From assembly GCA_964539825.1 (NCBI GenBank), contig CAZIKF010000027.1, forward strand, positions 1-64,000: a stretch of DNA of 64,000 nucleotides. Reading direction: 5' to 3'. Origin of the DNA: CAZIKF01 sp964539825 (GTDB taxonomy: Bacteria; Muiribacteriota; UBA6191). The translations under genes were made by a program, and so were the position numbers. The notes under the pieces are model-generated. The model saw only the letters and a program-made list of their open reading frames with translations. It made no database searches and was not told the origin of the DNA. Within the stretch, counting starts at the first letter, position 1, and the number at the start of each line of letters is the position of its first letter. Shown here one piece after another: positions 1 to 8,555 of this stretch.

Positions 1-12
1 AATCTATAGTTA

Positions 13-342
13 ATGAACTCCAATGACGACCAGAACATTGTTAAACTGCCATCACCTACCAGCCTCAAATTGACTGCTACTCTGATCTTGATCCCTGAGC
101 TACTATTAATTTTTAGTGTGATCAATTGCTGGTTCAACCCTCAATATGAGGGATACTTTCCTCAAATGGCCTGGTATTTCTTTGGCTTGCTATACCTGTT
201 TAGCTCACCATTTCCAATTGCTGCAATCTCAAACTGCAAGAATCGCACTGACATTAGCCAAGCTTGGAAGCATTGCCTATTGGGTATGATTGTTTTACCA
301 ATACCCATTCTCATCATCTGGTACCTATCAATTTTCCCTTGA
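13..342 (+). CDS. Small multi-pass membrane protein, unknown function
   Basis: This 109-residue protein has about three hydrophobic segments: roughly residues 20-40 (LTATLILIPELLLIFSVINC), 52-72 and 88-107. An N-terminal polar stretch precedes the first one, so it is probably an inner-membrane protein. I do not recognise the family. It stands alone, with 330 bp separating it from the next gene on the same strand. No clear Shine-Dalgarno sequence is visible in the 12 bases before the ATG, and the window begins there, so the start is uncertain. Coding status rests on the organised hydrophobic pattern and the length. Confidence 0.5.
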   Translation: MNSNDDQNIVKLPSPTSLKLTATLILIPELLLIFSVINCWFNPQYEGYFPQMAWYFFGLLYLFSSPFPIAAISNCKNRTDISQAWKHCLLGMIVLPIPILIIWYLSIFP

Positions 343-672
343 TTGCGAATAAGGAGAGAATAAGGAACAGCCAACCGGAGATGTAAGCCACTAATAATGC
401 GGTTTTTCGTCATTTTTGGGGGATTTGAAAAATCATCGAGATTGGGTCGAATTCCTGGCTCCAATAAACTTCCTGCTCAGGTTTCTTTGGATTGATTCGA
501 TAAATGCCTGGGTCCCGATGGCTAATCCTTCGGATATGTTTGCTACTCGGTAGCGAAGTCTGGTTGAAAGATTCAACCTGCCTTGCAGGTCATTGATATG
601 AAAGATTCAAATTAGGAAGTTATACTCTATGGGCGTGTCAGTTTTCAGTTACTTACACAGGATCATCCTGCG
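343..672. other. Gene-poor stretch of 330 bp
   Basis: I see no convincing gene here. It holds two copies of GAAAGATTCAA (near 565 and 601), a short hairpin (ACCTGC-CTT-GCAGGT near 577-591), and a 13-bp palindrome CAGGATCATCCTG at 658-670. The palindrome ends two bases before the ATG of the next gene and covers the place where a ribosome-binding site would lie. A minus-strand ORF through the left part reads as the shadow of the preceding gene. Confidence 0.4.
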
Positions 673-1491
673 ATGGAACCAATAGCAACTCTACAACCTC
701 TTTTTGACGAGCTACAATCTTCGGTACCTGGCCTGGTTCAGTACCTTGAGGGAATTGCGGGTATTTTTCAGTTGGAATTTAATGAAAAGATTTTTGTCTA
801 CCAGGTTGTTTCCCCAGAGCAGAAAGTGATGTTGGATTTTCTGGGTGGGTGTCCCGCACCTCCTCATGACGGATGGGAAAACACCCCTCAAACAAGACTG
901 GATGCAGTGGCAGAATTCATCGAGAGTCCTCAATTTTTTGAATATGTTAAGGAGTTAAGAATTGGCGGCTCCGTAATTGATAAGACTGTTCTTTTGGCAC
1001 TTGAGGAATGCGTGAATAGATTTTCGAACAAGACTTGGATTGATGAACTTTTTGAAGAATTATCGAAAATTGATTTTGAGAACGATGGCTACATAGTTCT
1101 TGTTTTTTCCGTTGATCCTCGTGAGTCGTCTCTTAAGAGACTACAGAATCTTTTAATCCACGAATGGATACATCTTCTATTCTTTAAGAGCGGTATTAAT
1201 TTTCAGGATAAATTTTCTCGAATCGATGATGTTTGGCTCTACGATGAGGGCCTGGCTACATGGATTGAAAGTCACTTTGCCGCAGGGACATGGGACAACA
1301 GGGTGTCATTAGGCCGTAAAGTGGATGATCTTAAACTCAGAGGCGCTCCTATATCTGCCTTTGGATATTATGGTATGGCCGTATGGTTCACCGAAAAATT
1401 TATTTCACAGCCGGTTGATAGTTGGCCAAATCAACTTAACAGTATCATGAACTCAAAGGACCTCAAGACACCGACCCAACTCCTGGCTTGA
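673..1491 (+). CDS. Putative zinc metallopeptidase (HExxH...E)
   Basis: This 272-residue protein carries HEWIH (His163, Glu164, His167), and 24 residues further on a DEGLATW motif whose Glu192 is placed like the third zinc ligand of gluzincin peptidases. The pairing HExxH plus DEG..W is typical of M1/thermolysin-like folds, but the rest resembles no family I can name, and the N-terminal 140 residues are not recognised. There is no signal peptide, so it is probably cytoplasmic. It stands alone. The 13-bp palindrome just before the start could hide the ribosome-binding site. The peptidase call is an inference from the motif, and the substrate is unknown. Confidence 0.6.
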   Translation: MEPIATLQPLFDELQSSVPGLVQYLEGIAGIFQLEFNEKIFVYQVVSPEQKVMLDFLGGCPAPPHDGWENTPQTRLDAVAEFIESPQFFEYVKELRIGGSVIDKTVLLALEECVNRFSNKTWIDELFEELSKIDFENDGYIVLVFSVDPRESSLKRLQNLLIHEWIHLLFFKSGINFQDKFSRIDDVWLYDEGLATWIESHFAAGTWDNRVSLGRKVDDLKLRGAPISAFGYYGMAVWFTEKFISQPVDSWPNQLNSIMNSKDLKTPTQLLA

Positions 1492-1756
1492 TAAGACTTG
1501 GAGAGGTGCTGGGTGGCAAGTTTAAGACCCGGAAAATTTGCTTGATAAGGGCGGGTCTAAATTCGATGATAACCCGGGTCAAATTTCAAGGTCAGAACAC
1601 AAGGGTGAAAAGACCATTCAATGTTTGGGGTCAGGGCAATTATCAAGACCTTCTGATAGAATCAACGATCCATCCTGTTGCAGGGCGTTGAAGCGGGCCA
1701 TGTTGGTCTGTTGTTAGAATTCACAGGTCATAACGGAGTACTACTCACAAGGTGAC

Positions 1757-2509
1757 ATGATTGAATTTATTGGTGCTGGTGCGAATCTTCCCTTTGCTGT
1801 TGCCTTATTGGTCATGGTAGGCATTTCTCTCCTGGAAGGATTTGCCATGATAGTTGGATTTGGCTTTTCTTCTCTTCTTGATGACTTTCTACCTGATTTG
1901 GGTATCGATGTAGATGTTGATCTGGACATGGATGCTGATCTAGATGGTATTGATGCTGGTGGGTATTCAGGTTTTCACAAGTTTTTTGCCTGGCTTTGTC
2001 CTGGCAAAGTACCTTCTATTATTTTACTGGTGGTTTTCCTGACTACCTTTGGCTTGTTGGGTTTGGGATTGCAGCTCTTGGCTAAAGTAGGGTTGGGCAC
2101 AATGGTCAGTGCATACATTATGGGGCCAGCAGTGTTTTTTCTGACGTTCCCAGTTTTAAAGCCAATTAATCAGCTGATCATACCTTTAATACCCCAGGAT
2201 GAAACCGAGGCTGTATCCCATAGGTCGTTCATTGGTTTACCTGCTAATATCACACTAGGTAAGGCGGAGCCCGGAAAACCGGCGGAAGCCAAGCTAGTGG
2301 ACAAAAATGGAAAGACGCACTACCTGATGGTTGAGCCCGAGAATGATGGAGATGTGCTACAGGCTGGCGAATCTATTGTAATTGTCGAGGGAAGTGGATC
2401 TAAATTTATAGCTGTTTCAACCATGGGGAGTATCGAGCAAAAAGAAAGAAAACTACTGGATCAAAAAAATAAAAATGAAAGTGAGATAGAACCCAAATCA
2501 GGGATTTAG
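1757..2509 (+). CDS. yqiJ: YqiJ-like membrane protein with C-terminal OB-fold (NfeD-like)
   Basis: This 250-residue protein has an N-terminal membrane segment (about residues 8-35), an Asp-rich loop (VDVDLDMDADLDG, about 53-65), two more membrane helices (about 85-135), and a soluble C-terminal domain (about 155-230) that looks like the OB-fold of NfeD/YqiJ proteins. It lies 51 bp upstream of a flotillin, the arrangement known from the E. coli yqiJ-yqiK pair, where the OB-fold partner works with the SPFH protein in membrane microdomains. The start is supported by AAGGTGAC just before the ATG. Function beyond flotillin partnership is inference. Confidence 0.75.
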   Translation: MIEFIGAGANLPFAVALLVMVGISLLEGFAMIVGFGFSSLLDDFLPDLGIDVDVDLDMDADLDGIDAGGYSGFHKFFAWLCPGKVPSIILLVVFLTTFGLLGLGLQLLAKVGLGTMVSAYIMGPAVFFLTFPVLKPINQLIIPLIPQDETEAVSHRSFIGLPANITLGKAEPGKPAEAKLVDKNGKTHYLMVEPENDGDVLQAGESIVIVEGSGSKFIAVSTMGSIEQKERKLLDQKNKNESEIEPKSGI

Positions 2510-2560
2510 GAACCTCACCATTGATGAGGTCCTTTTGATTTTTTGAAAAGGAGCAGGGTC

Positions 2561-4345
2561 ATGGAGAATATTACTCTGGGTATTGCAATTTTTGTAGCTG
2601 GAATTATTGTCTTTGCGATGGTTGCCATCGGGGTTGTCATTGTAAAACTTTATTGTCGCGCCAGTAAGGAAACATCGTTCGTAAGAACAGGTCTTGGAGG
2701 CCAAAAGGTCATCATGAACGGGGGCTCCCTGGTTCTTCCGGTTCTTCATGAAACCATTCCAGTAAACATGAATACACTTCGACTGGAGGTAACTCGCAAA
2801 GATGAAGCGGCACTGATCACAAGAGATCGAATGCGTGTGGATGTGATCTCGGAGTTCTATGTCCGTGTTAAACCTACTGAAGAAGCAATAGCCGATGCGG
2901 CTCAAACACTTGGCAGGAGAACAACGGCACCAGAGGATCTCAAAGACCTGGTGGAAGGTAAATTTGTAGATGCTTTGAGGTCCGTAGCTGCTGAAATGGC
3001 CATGGAAGAACTTCATGTAATGCGCTCCGAATTTGTTCAAAAAGTACAGCAAGTAGTGAGTGAGGACCTCTTGAAGAATGGTCTGGAACTTGAGGCAGTA
3101 AGTTTGACGGGACTTGATCAAACTAATCGAGAGTTCTTAAATCCTGACAATGTATTTGATGCCCAGGGCTTGACCCGTTTGACGGAGGAAACCGAATCCC
3201 GCCGAAAGCAGCGAAATGACATTGAACAGGATACGGAAGTACAGATAAAGACTAAAAATTTGGAAGCGGAAAAGAAGAAGCTAGATGTGGCCAGGGAAGA
3301 AGAATATGCCCGACTATCACAGGAGAGAGAAATAGCTATACGCAGTGCAAGCCAGGCTGCGGAGATAGCCAAGGAAAGGGCGGAAAAGGATAGGGAAGCC
3401 AAGGAAGCTGAAATCGCGGCGAAGCAAAAAATCGAAGAAGCCAAAATTCATACTGAAAAAGTTATTCAAGAGCAGACTATAGAGAAAGAGCAATTGGTTA
3501 AGGAAGCTGATGTGTTACGCAACAAGGCCATTGAGGCAGCTGAGATTGATAAGAAAAAAGCCATCGAGCTTGCGGAACAGGACCGTGCCATAGCCATTGC
3601 TGAAAAGTCCAAAGACCAGTCTCTTGCCCAAAAGGAAGCCAACTTTGCTCGCGCGGATGCGGTCAAGGCTGAGGAGCAGGTGGTCACAGCGCGAGAGGCT
3701 GAAAAGGCCGAAAGAAATAAGCGTATTGAGCTAATTGAAGCATCTAGAACCGCTGAAAAAGAGGCTATTGGTATTACAGTTAAGGCCGAGGCGGAAAAAA
3801 GAGCCGCTGAAGATGACGCTGAAGCAATTAAGACTATTGCAGCAGCGGAAGCTGAAAAAGTAAAAATCGCAGCAATGGGTATGGCTGAGAAATATAAAGT
3901 TGAATCTGAAGGAACAAAAGCGGTTCACGAAGCTGAAAATGTACTTTCTGAGCATCAGATAGCGATGAAGATCAAAATGGCATTAATCGATGCTCTGCCC
4001 CAGATCCTGGCGGAGGCTGTTAAACCCATGGAAAATATCGATGGGATAAAAATTATCCAGGTGGATGGGCTAAATGCATCCGGTGAAGTTGCCGGGAACA
4101 CTGAACAATCCAATGGCCATTCTCAAGGTGGAAATCTGGCCAACCAGGTGGTCAACAGTGCGCTGCGTTATAGGGCTCAAGCGCCACTGGTAGATGCCTT
4201 GATGAAAGAAGTGGGACTCAATGCCGGGGATATCAATGGTCTGACAGATGGATTACTGGAGACCGCTGTTGTGAAAGAACCAGTTAAAGTAGAGTTTGGC
4301 GTGTCAGAAAAGACAAAAAAATCTGAGAAGCAAGCGGATGCCTGA
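2561..4345 (+). CDS. yqiK: Flotillin-family SPFH protein (YqiK-like)
   Basis: I place the start at the ATG at 2561 because AAGGAG lies 7 bases upstream. A TTG 18 bases earlier is open but unsupported. The protein (about 594 residues) has one N-terminal transmembrane helix, an SPFH/band-7 domain (about 30-210, with the ITRDRMRVDVISEFYVRV core), then a very long Glu/Ala/Lys-rich coiled coil (about 215-470) typical of flotillins, and a C-terminal tail of low complexity. Flotillins oligomerise at the inner membrane and organise microdomains. It forms an operon with the yqiJ-like gene and converges on the next gene with only 6 bp between the stops, where a weak AACCC/GGGTT stem may serve both directions. 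Confidence 0.88.
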   Translation: MENITLGIAIFVAGIIVFAMVAIGVVIVKLYCRASKETSFVRTGLGGQKVIMNGGSLVLPVLHETIPVNMNTLRLEVTRKDEAALITRDRMRVDVISEFYVRVKPTEEAIADAAQTLGRRTTAPEDLKDLVEGKFVDALRSVAAEMAMEELHVMRSEFVQKVQQVVSEDLLKNGLELEAVSLTGLDQTNREFLNPDNVFDAQGLTRLTEETESRRKQRNDIEQDTEVQIKTKNLEAEKKKLDVAREEEYARLSQEREIAIRSASQAAEIAKERAEKDREAKEAEIAAKQKIEEAKIHTEKVIQEQTIEKEQLVKEADVLRNKAIEAAEIDKKKAIELAEQDRAIAIAEKSKDQSLAQKEANFARADAVKAEEQVVTAREAEKAERNKRIELIEASRTAEKEAIGITVKAEAEKRAAEDDAEAIKTIAAAEAEKVKIAAMGMAEKYKVESEGTKAVHEAENVLSEHQIAMKIKMALIDALPQILAEAVKPMENIDGIKIIQVDGLNASGEVAGNTEQSNGHSQGGNLANQVVNSALRYRAQAPLVDALMKEVGLNAGDINGLTDGLLETAVVKEPVKVEFGVSEKTKKSEKQADA

Positions 4346-4351
4346 AAACCC

Positions 4352-5338
4352 TTACTGGGTTATGTTTTCGAAGGTTGGATTAGGTTCGGAGCTTTCTTTC
4401 TCAGCCTGACTGGTCCCTACCAGTTCGTGGTATAAGTCTCCTCGGCAGCCGACCAGCAAATCTTTGAGTGGATGCCCCTCATCCATGCGTTTGATGAGTT
4501 CGCGTTTGGATGCAGGGGGATTGTGAAAGGCTGCGAAATGGTCCCAGATAGCGTGGAGCCATTCTTTTTTAAAGGGTTGTTTTGCCTTATGGAGATGTAG
4601 ACTCTTTCCAGATACGTAGACAGTTCCCGGATCAATTCGCTCTCTATAGGGAAGGTCTAGTTTAGGGTCTGAATCAAAGCCGAGAAAATGAGAAAACTCT
4701 TCCTCAGTCATGGTGGGGGCCAGGGCTTTGAATCGCCTGGGTTTGAAACAACGCTCTTTGAAATGATTGATTCCGTTCTCGATGAAAACGGACTGTATGT
4801 CTTCATTGAAGGTTTCTATGACATCGGTTCTGAAATAAGCGAAGAGTTCACTCACCGCCACCGAAGCGTTGGATCGAGGATGGTTTTTCTTAAACCAGGG
4901 TCGAATTTTGGTCTTCACGAGATGCCAGAGTGCCTCGTCCTCGGCAGTTACTTCATTTTCTACAAAAATATCGAACTCAGCATGCCCAATTTCGTGAAAA
5001 ATGGTAGCCACGCCAACACTCCACACATAGGGCTTCTCTTTTTTTAACTCTTCAATGGTCTTTAGTCTGGTGCGCTGACCGGGTTCCTTGATTGTGGATT
5101 CTTCCTTGATTTCAATGGTGTTGAGAAATCCGTTATAGGTGGCCTCAGCACTGGAGTTGATCAATCCCCAACGCTTGGCCAGACTGGGATGGGCAAGGAA
5201 AAACCGGCGTTTGCCCGAATATTCACGTGAAGACTTAAGCCAAAGGTTACGAGAAAGAGATTCATTGAAATCCACCATCCAACGAGTGGAAGCACTCAGG
5301 GGAGAGGAAACCAGAAAGAAGAGCAACAAGAACCTCAT
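4352..5338 (-). CDS. Secreted HExGH putative metallopeptidase
   Basis: The reading frame opens further upstream, but I choose the Met at 5338 because it begins a clean signal peptide (MRFLLLFFLVSSPLSAS). The mature protein (about 310 residues) contains FHEIGHAEF (His115, Glu116, His119 from this start), the HExxH signature of zinc peptidases, in a helix preceded by YVWSVGVATI. A third ligand could be one of the acidic residues in VENEVTAEDEAL just after it, or a later Glu. I do not recognise the family. The upstream divergent gene begins about 100 bp away. The role as a periplasmic or exported protease is an inference from motif plus signal peptide. Confidence 0.6.
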   Translation of the reverse strand: MRFLLLFFLVSSPLSASTRWMVDFNESLSRNLWLKSSREYSGKRRFFLAHPSLAKRWGLINSSAEATYNGFLNTIEIKEESTIKEPGQRTRLKTIEELKKEKPYVWSVGVATIFHEIGHAEFDIFVENEVTAEDEALWHLVKTKIRPWFKKNHPRSNASVAVSELFAYFRTDVIETFNEDIQSVFIENGINHFKERCFKPRRFKALAPTMTEEEFSHFLGFDSDPKLDLPYRERIDPGTVYVSGKSLHLHKAKQPFKKEWLHAIWDHFAAFHNPPASKRELIKRMDEGHPLKDLLVGCRGDLYHELVGTSQAEKESSEPNPTFENITQ

Positions 5339-5442
5339 GCCAATCTCTACGTGAATTCTGGTGGAAAGGTTTCTCTGTAGCTGCAATTGCAACATCAGGT
5401 AGAAAAATGACAAACTCAAACCAGTCGATGAAGGAGATTAAT

Positions 5443-5862
5443 ATGTCAGCGCTAATTGAAGGCAATGGGAGTTGTCTTTGCGGGAAAATTCGAATTGCTG
5501 TTAAGGGAATCAATCGAAACGTTGGGGCATGTCACTGTGGAACCTGTAGAAATTGGGGTGGGGGGCCATTCATGGCGGTTGATTGTGGCACTGATGTTTC
5601 ATTTGAAGGTGAAGAAAATATATCAGTCTATAGTTCATCAGAATGGGCTGAGCGTGGTTTTTGTAAGGAATGTGGAAGCCATCTTTTCTATAGATTGAAG
5701 GGAGCCCACCATTACATGATGCCTGTGGGACTATTTCCAGAAGTGGAGTCGTTTGTTTTTGATCACCAAGTGTTCATTGATGAGAAACCCGCTTATTACG
5801 GCTTCTCAAACAAAACCCAAAACATGACAGGACCCGAAGTATTCAAAAAATACAGCCAATAA
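5443..5862 (+). CDS. GFA-family zinc protein (glutathione-dependent formaldehyde-activating fold)
   Basis: I place the start at the ATG at 5443, which has AAGGAG 8 bases upstream. The in-frame ATG 36 bases earlier lacks one. The 139-residue protein shows the GFA/CENP-V zinc pattern: CLCGKI near the N-terminus, CHCGTC about 25 residues later, and CKECGS (in FCKECGSHLFYR) about 45 residues after that. Members bind structural and catalytic zinc; some act on S-hydroxymethylglutathione, but most are uncharacterised and the substrate cannot be told from sequence. Length is normal for the family. It appears to be a single-gene unit, followed by a palindromic repeat at 5961. Confidence 0.82.
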   Translation: MSALIEGNGSCLCGKIRIAVKGINRNVGACHCGTCRNWGGGPFMAVDCGTDVSFEGEENISVYSSSEWAERGFCKECGSHLFYRLKGAHHYMMPVGLFPEVESFVFDHQVFIDEKPAYYGFSNKTQNMTGPEVFKKYSQ

Positions 5863-5960
5863 ATTAAGCGTTAGCGCAAATAAAAAAACGCCAGCATTGA
5901 ATGAGTAGAAAAGGAAGGCAGAATCGTAAGATCAGCCTTAAAATCACTCCAGTTTTCAGA

Positions 5961-6124
5961 TTGAGTCGAGCTTTGGTACGTGGTTGTTGGCTGGAGGTTT
6001 AGGAGTAGTGGCTGGCAGTGGATCGTGAGGAGGAGGTAGCATCGTTACCTTCGACGAGGGATACGTTGCCAGATGCTGCTCATAGGCCTTTAGACATCTA
6101 CCTAAGTACCAAAGTTCGGCTCAC
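5961..6124. repeat. Long imperfect palindrome at a gene end
   Basis: The left arm at 5961-5979 and right arm at 6106-6124 pair at 16 of 19 positions (CTTTGGTAC against GTACCAAAG is perfect). Inner parts pair more loosely, for example around 6003-6025 with 6061-6085, and the centre contains GGTAGCATCGTTACC. The right arm covers the stop codon of the minus-strand gene ending at 6121. The ends (GAGTC...GGCTCAC) faintly resemble those of the palindromes at 52468 and 54411. It could be a non-autonomous mobile element, a REP-like mRNA end or a bidirectional terminator. Confidence 0.6.
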
Positions 6125-8346
6125 TTATCTAAGAGGATGACTCGCTTGGCTAAAAATTGGGTATTTTTTTCGAAATCTTTGATGTCTTCGCCAATTTCAT
6201 GTTCTGGTAAGTAACCCAACTCAGAGATTCCCAATACATCCATGAAGAGCTGGTTCAGGTTTTGGGAAACCTCGCTCTCAGAGGTCAGGTCTGGATCTTC
6301 TGTTATAGACGTAATTTCGAGTTTGAGAACCAGTTCTGAGACTCCGAAATAAGCAGATCTCTTTAAATGAAATCTGCCTTCTTGATCCTTAAAGAAATAG
6401 TCGAAGTGGAGCATTCTGGAGTTCTTGGCATCCTTAGCTTCCACATATCTCACATCTCCGAGTAAACGAAAGCGCTCAATTTCTGCATTTTTTTCAAGTT
6501 TGGTGTAGTGGCTTTTTAATGGACTCGAATCCAGTTCATCGAGAGCTGTTGATCTAAGCCCGCCAAGTGTACTTAATGTAATGGAAGCGCCAGGGGCGTA
6601 GATTCTATATTTTACGCTGCTCTCATGGTCCGGGTTTCGCTCCCAGGTCCAGGCTTCTGAAATGTGCTCTAGTGCCAGTTCAGTCTCATCTTTTCCCGTG
6701 CCCATGGGGAAGAAGTAGAGTAGAACCATGATGACTACAGCCCCAATTCCTGTGAAAATGAGTGGTTTGATTAATTTAGGATTCAATTTTCGAGAATTTG
6801 GATCGTCTTCTGTGCTTTCGATTTCTTCACCTTGACCATTCACGTTTGTACCCGGTTGAAACTGAGATTGGGAGCCAGTCTCTTCTTCCTCAAATCCGTC
6901 TAGTTTTCGTGCAATTTCTTCGGTCTGTTCCGCAAGGCTATCAAGTGCTTTCTCGGCATCCTCATTTTGTTCTTCTTCCCTTAATATAGCCGAGAGTTCC
7001 TCCTTATTCATCATCTGATCGTCGCTGGCCGTAGATTCAGGTTGAGGGACATCAGGTTCTTTCTCAACGGTCTTTTCTTCGGCAGGTTCCTCAATAGCCT
7101 CTTCCACGGGTTGCTCTTCAGCCTTAAGTTCTTCAGCCTCTTCTTCAACCGCTGCAGCTATCTCGGGTTCGACGTCTGGCTCACTTATGGCTTCATCTTC
7201 GAGCTCAGCTTGCTGTACAAACTCGGCTTCGGCCTCAACTGAAGATTCAGGTTCCGCCTCTTGAGGAGTTGGTTCAGATTCTGGTTCTGCCTCAAAATCA
7301 TCCTGGCTCAGGACGGAGGATTCATCCTCATCACTCTCCAAGAGACCCTCAGAATCCTCGAACATATTATCGAGGTTTTCAACTTCCTCCGGGGCTTCTT
7401 CATCCCTTCCCATTAGCAGAGCCTCAATGTCTTCCTGGGTCATTTGTTCTTGACCTTCGAAGTCGTCTACCACTGATTCATCTGCCGTGGATTCGTCCTG
7501 GGGTACATCCATGTAGGTTTCTTCAGGCTCTGTGGACTGGCTGGCGGCTAATCCTTCTTCATCTGGAGGAATGTCTGGCTCGTTCTCCTTCTCTTCTGAA
7601 CCGATATCAAGATAAGTTTCCTCTTCTTTTTCCGGGACCTGTTCTCTTCCACCCCCAATCTCAAACTCGGTCTCTTCTGGCTCTTGAGCTCGCTCGACAG
7701 CCGATTCGGAGCTGATTTCAGATTCTTCTTCTCTGTCAGAGGGTGGTTCTTTTCCACTTTCAAGGGGAGTATAGGACTCGTCCCAGGAAGAGTCCTCATT
7801 GCTTTGATTCGCATGGATCAGGGAATCTATTTCATCACGTGAAATGTTAGCCTCATCGTCCGTGTCTGAGTCTAAGTCGTCTCCCGAGACCTCTCTAAAA
7901 TCGGTATCATCATGCAGATCTTCATCGCTGCTGGCCATTTGAGCAACCATCTCTTCGATTTCAGCCTGGCTCAGGTTTTCCTCTTCTTCGGGAATTTCAG
8001 GAGTCTCTGAAACAGGTGCTTGGGGAGGGGCTTCCTTGAAGGGAGCGTCTTGAAACCCTTCAAAAGTCGGATCGTCCTCAGAAGCGGGTTGTTCCGTATC
8101 CACGGCAGCTACTTCTCCTTTGGACTCTGGCTCATTTTCAGCTATTTCCTCATTTTTCTCTTCTGCTGAATTCTCGCCATCATTGAATTCCCCGTTACTT
8201 TCTTCTGGGGATTGCTCCGCAAAGAATTCAGGCTCTACTTCCTCCACTTCCGGCTTAAGGGTATCCTCCGGCATATGCCAGGCCCTTGCCCGGGCATCAG
8301 CTTCACTGTAGATTTGCGCTATCTGGGTATCGGAAAGTTCTGCCAT
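6121..8346 (-). CDS. Very acidic single-pass membrane protein with FliM-N-terminus-like motifs
   Basis: This 741-residue protein has an extremely Glu/Asp/Ser-rich N-terminal region (1-515), one membrane helix (about 528-547, preceded by RKLNPKLIK, so the acidic part should be cytoplasmic) and an extracytoplasmic C-terminal domain of about 190 residues. In the disordered part I see repeated short helices: LSDTQIAQIY (4-13), LSQAEIEEMV (125-134), ISRDEIDSLI (168-177), MTQEDIEALL (302-311), LSQDDFEAE (346-354) and MNKEELSAIL (446-455). These match the LSQAEIDALL motif at the N-terminus of FliM, which docks CheY-P. I do not know the family. It is the last gene of the minus-strand cluster with pseudopilin-like genes, and it has its own promoter-like sequence upstream. 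Confidence 0.8.
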   Translation of the reverse strand: MAELSDTQIAQIYSEADARARAWHMPEDTLKPEVEEVEPEFFAEQSPEESNGEFNDGENSAEEKNEEIAENEPESKGEVAAVDTEQPASEDDPTFEGFQDAPFKEAPPQAPVSETPEIPEEEENLSQAEIEEMVAQMASSDEDLHDDTDFREVSGDDLDSDTDDEANISRDEIDSLIHANQSNEDSSWDESYTPLESGKEPPSDREEESEISSESAVERAQEPEETEFEIGGGREQVPEKEEETYLDIGSEEKENEPDIPPDEEGLAASQSTEPEETYMDVPQDESTADESVVDDFEGQEQMTQEDIEALLMGRDEEAPEEVENLDNMFEDSEGLLESDEDESSVLSQDDFEAEPESEPTPQEAEPESSVEAEAEFVQQAELEDEAISEPDVEPEIAAAVEEEAEELKAEEQPVEEAIEEPAEEKTVEKEPDVPQPESTASDDQMMNKEELSAILREEEQNEDAEKALDSLAEQTEEIARKLDGFEEEETGSQSQFQPGTNVNGQGEEIESTEDDPNSRKLNPKLIKPLIFTGIGAVVIMVLLYFFPMGTGKDETELALEHISEAWTWERNPDHESSVKYRIYAPGASITLSTLGGLRSTALDELDSSPLKSHYTKLEKNAEIERFRLLGDVRYVEAKDAKNSRMLHFDYFFKDQEGRFHLKRSAYFGVSELVLKLEITSITEDPDLTSESEVSQNLNQLFMDVLGISELGYLPEHEIGEDIKDFEKNTQFLAKRVILLDK

Positions 8347-8504
8347 GATTGAAAAGCCTGATTGGAGTCCCTTTCGAAGATGAATTCTTTCGATAATTTA
8401 TCAAAAGAACAGTCTAAGAAGAATTGGTTCTGTGGATGCGCTAATTTTATCTGAGAATTTTGAACCAGAGCCTCCCCCATTTTGAACCCGGGAACCCGAC
8501 CCTC

Positions 8505-8534
8505 ATTATAGAAAGTCTCCCTGGAACTGAGCAA
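8505..8534 (-). promoter_or_regulatory. Sigma70-like promoter for the acidic membrane protein
   Basis: On the minus strand TATAAT (8510-8505) is preceded after 18 bases by TTGCTC (8534-8529). This gives a leader of about 150 bases before the start at 8346. The -10 is perfect and the -35 is a partial match. Confidence 0.4.
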
Positions 8535-8555
8535 CGGAAAAGTACCTCAATCAAT

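Noticed and set aside
440..465. tRNA-like 3' end (GGGTCGAATTCCTGGCTCCA)
   Set aside because: The T-loop has the wrong number of bases, and no acceptor, D or anticodon arm is present in the 80 bases upstream, so it is neither a tRNA nor a supported attachment site.
1488..1691. 67-codon plus-strand ORF after the metallopeptidase gene
   Set aside because: It has a biased, basic composition, no ribosome-binding site and no domain features; it lies in a stretch with a weak AGACCC/GGGTCT hairpin and reads as non-coding.
2498..3121. 207-codon minus-strand ORF opposite the flotillin gene
   Set aside because: It lies entirely opposite a strongly supported SPFH domain and shows no protein-like features.
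7269..7715. 148-codon plus-strand ORF opposite the acidic protein
   Set aside because: It is the reverse-strand product of Glu/Asp-rich repeats and has a Pro/Leu/Arg-rich composition typical of antisense frames.
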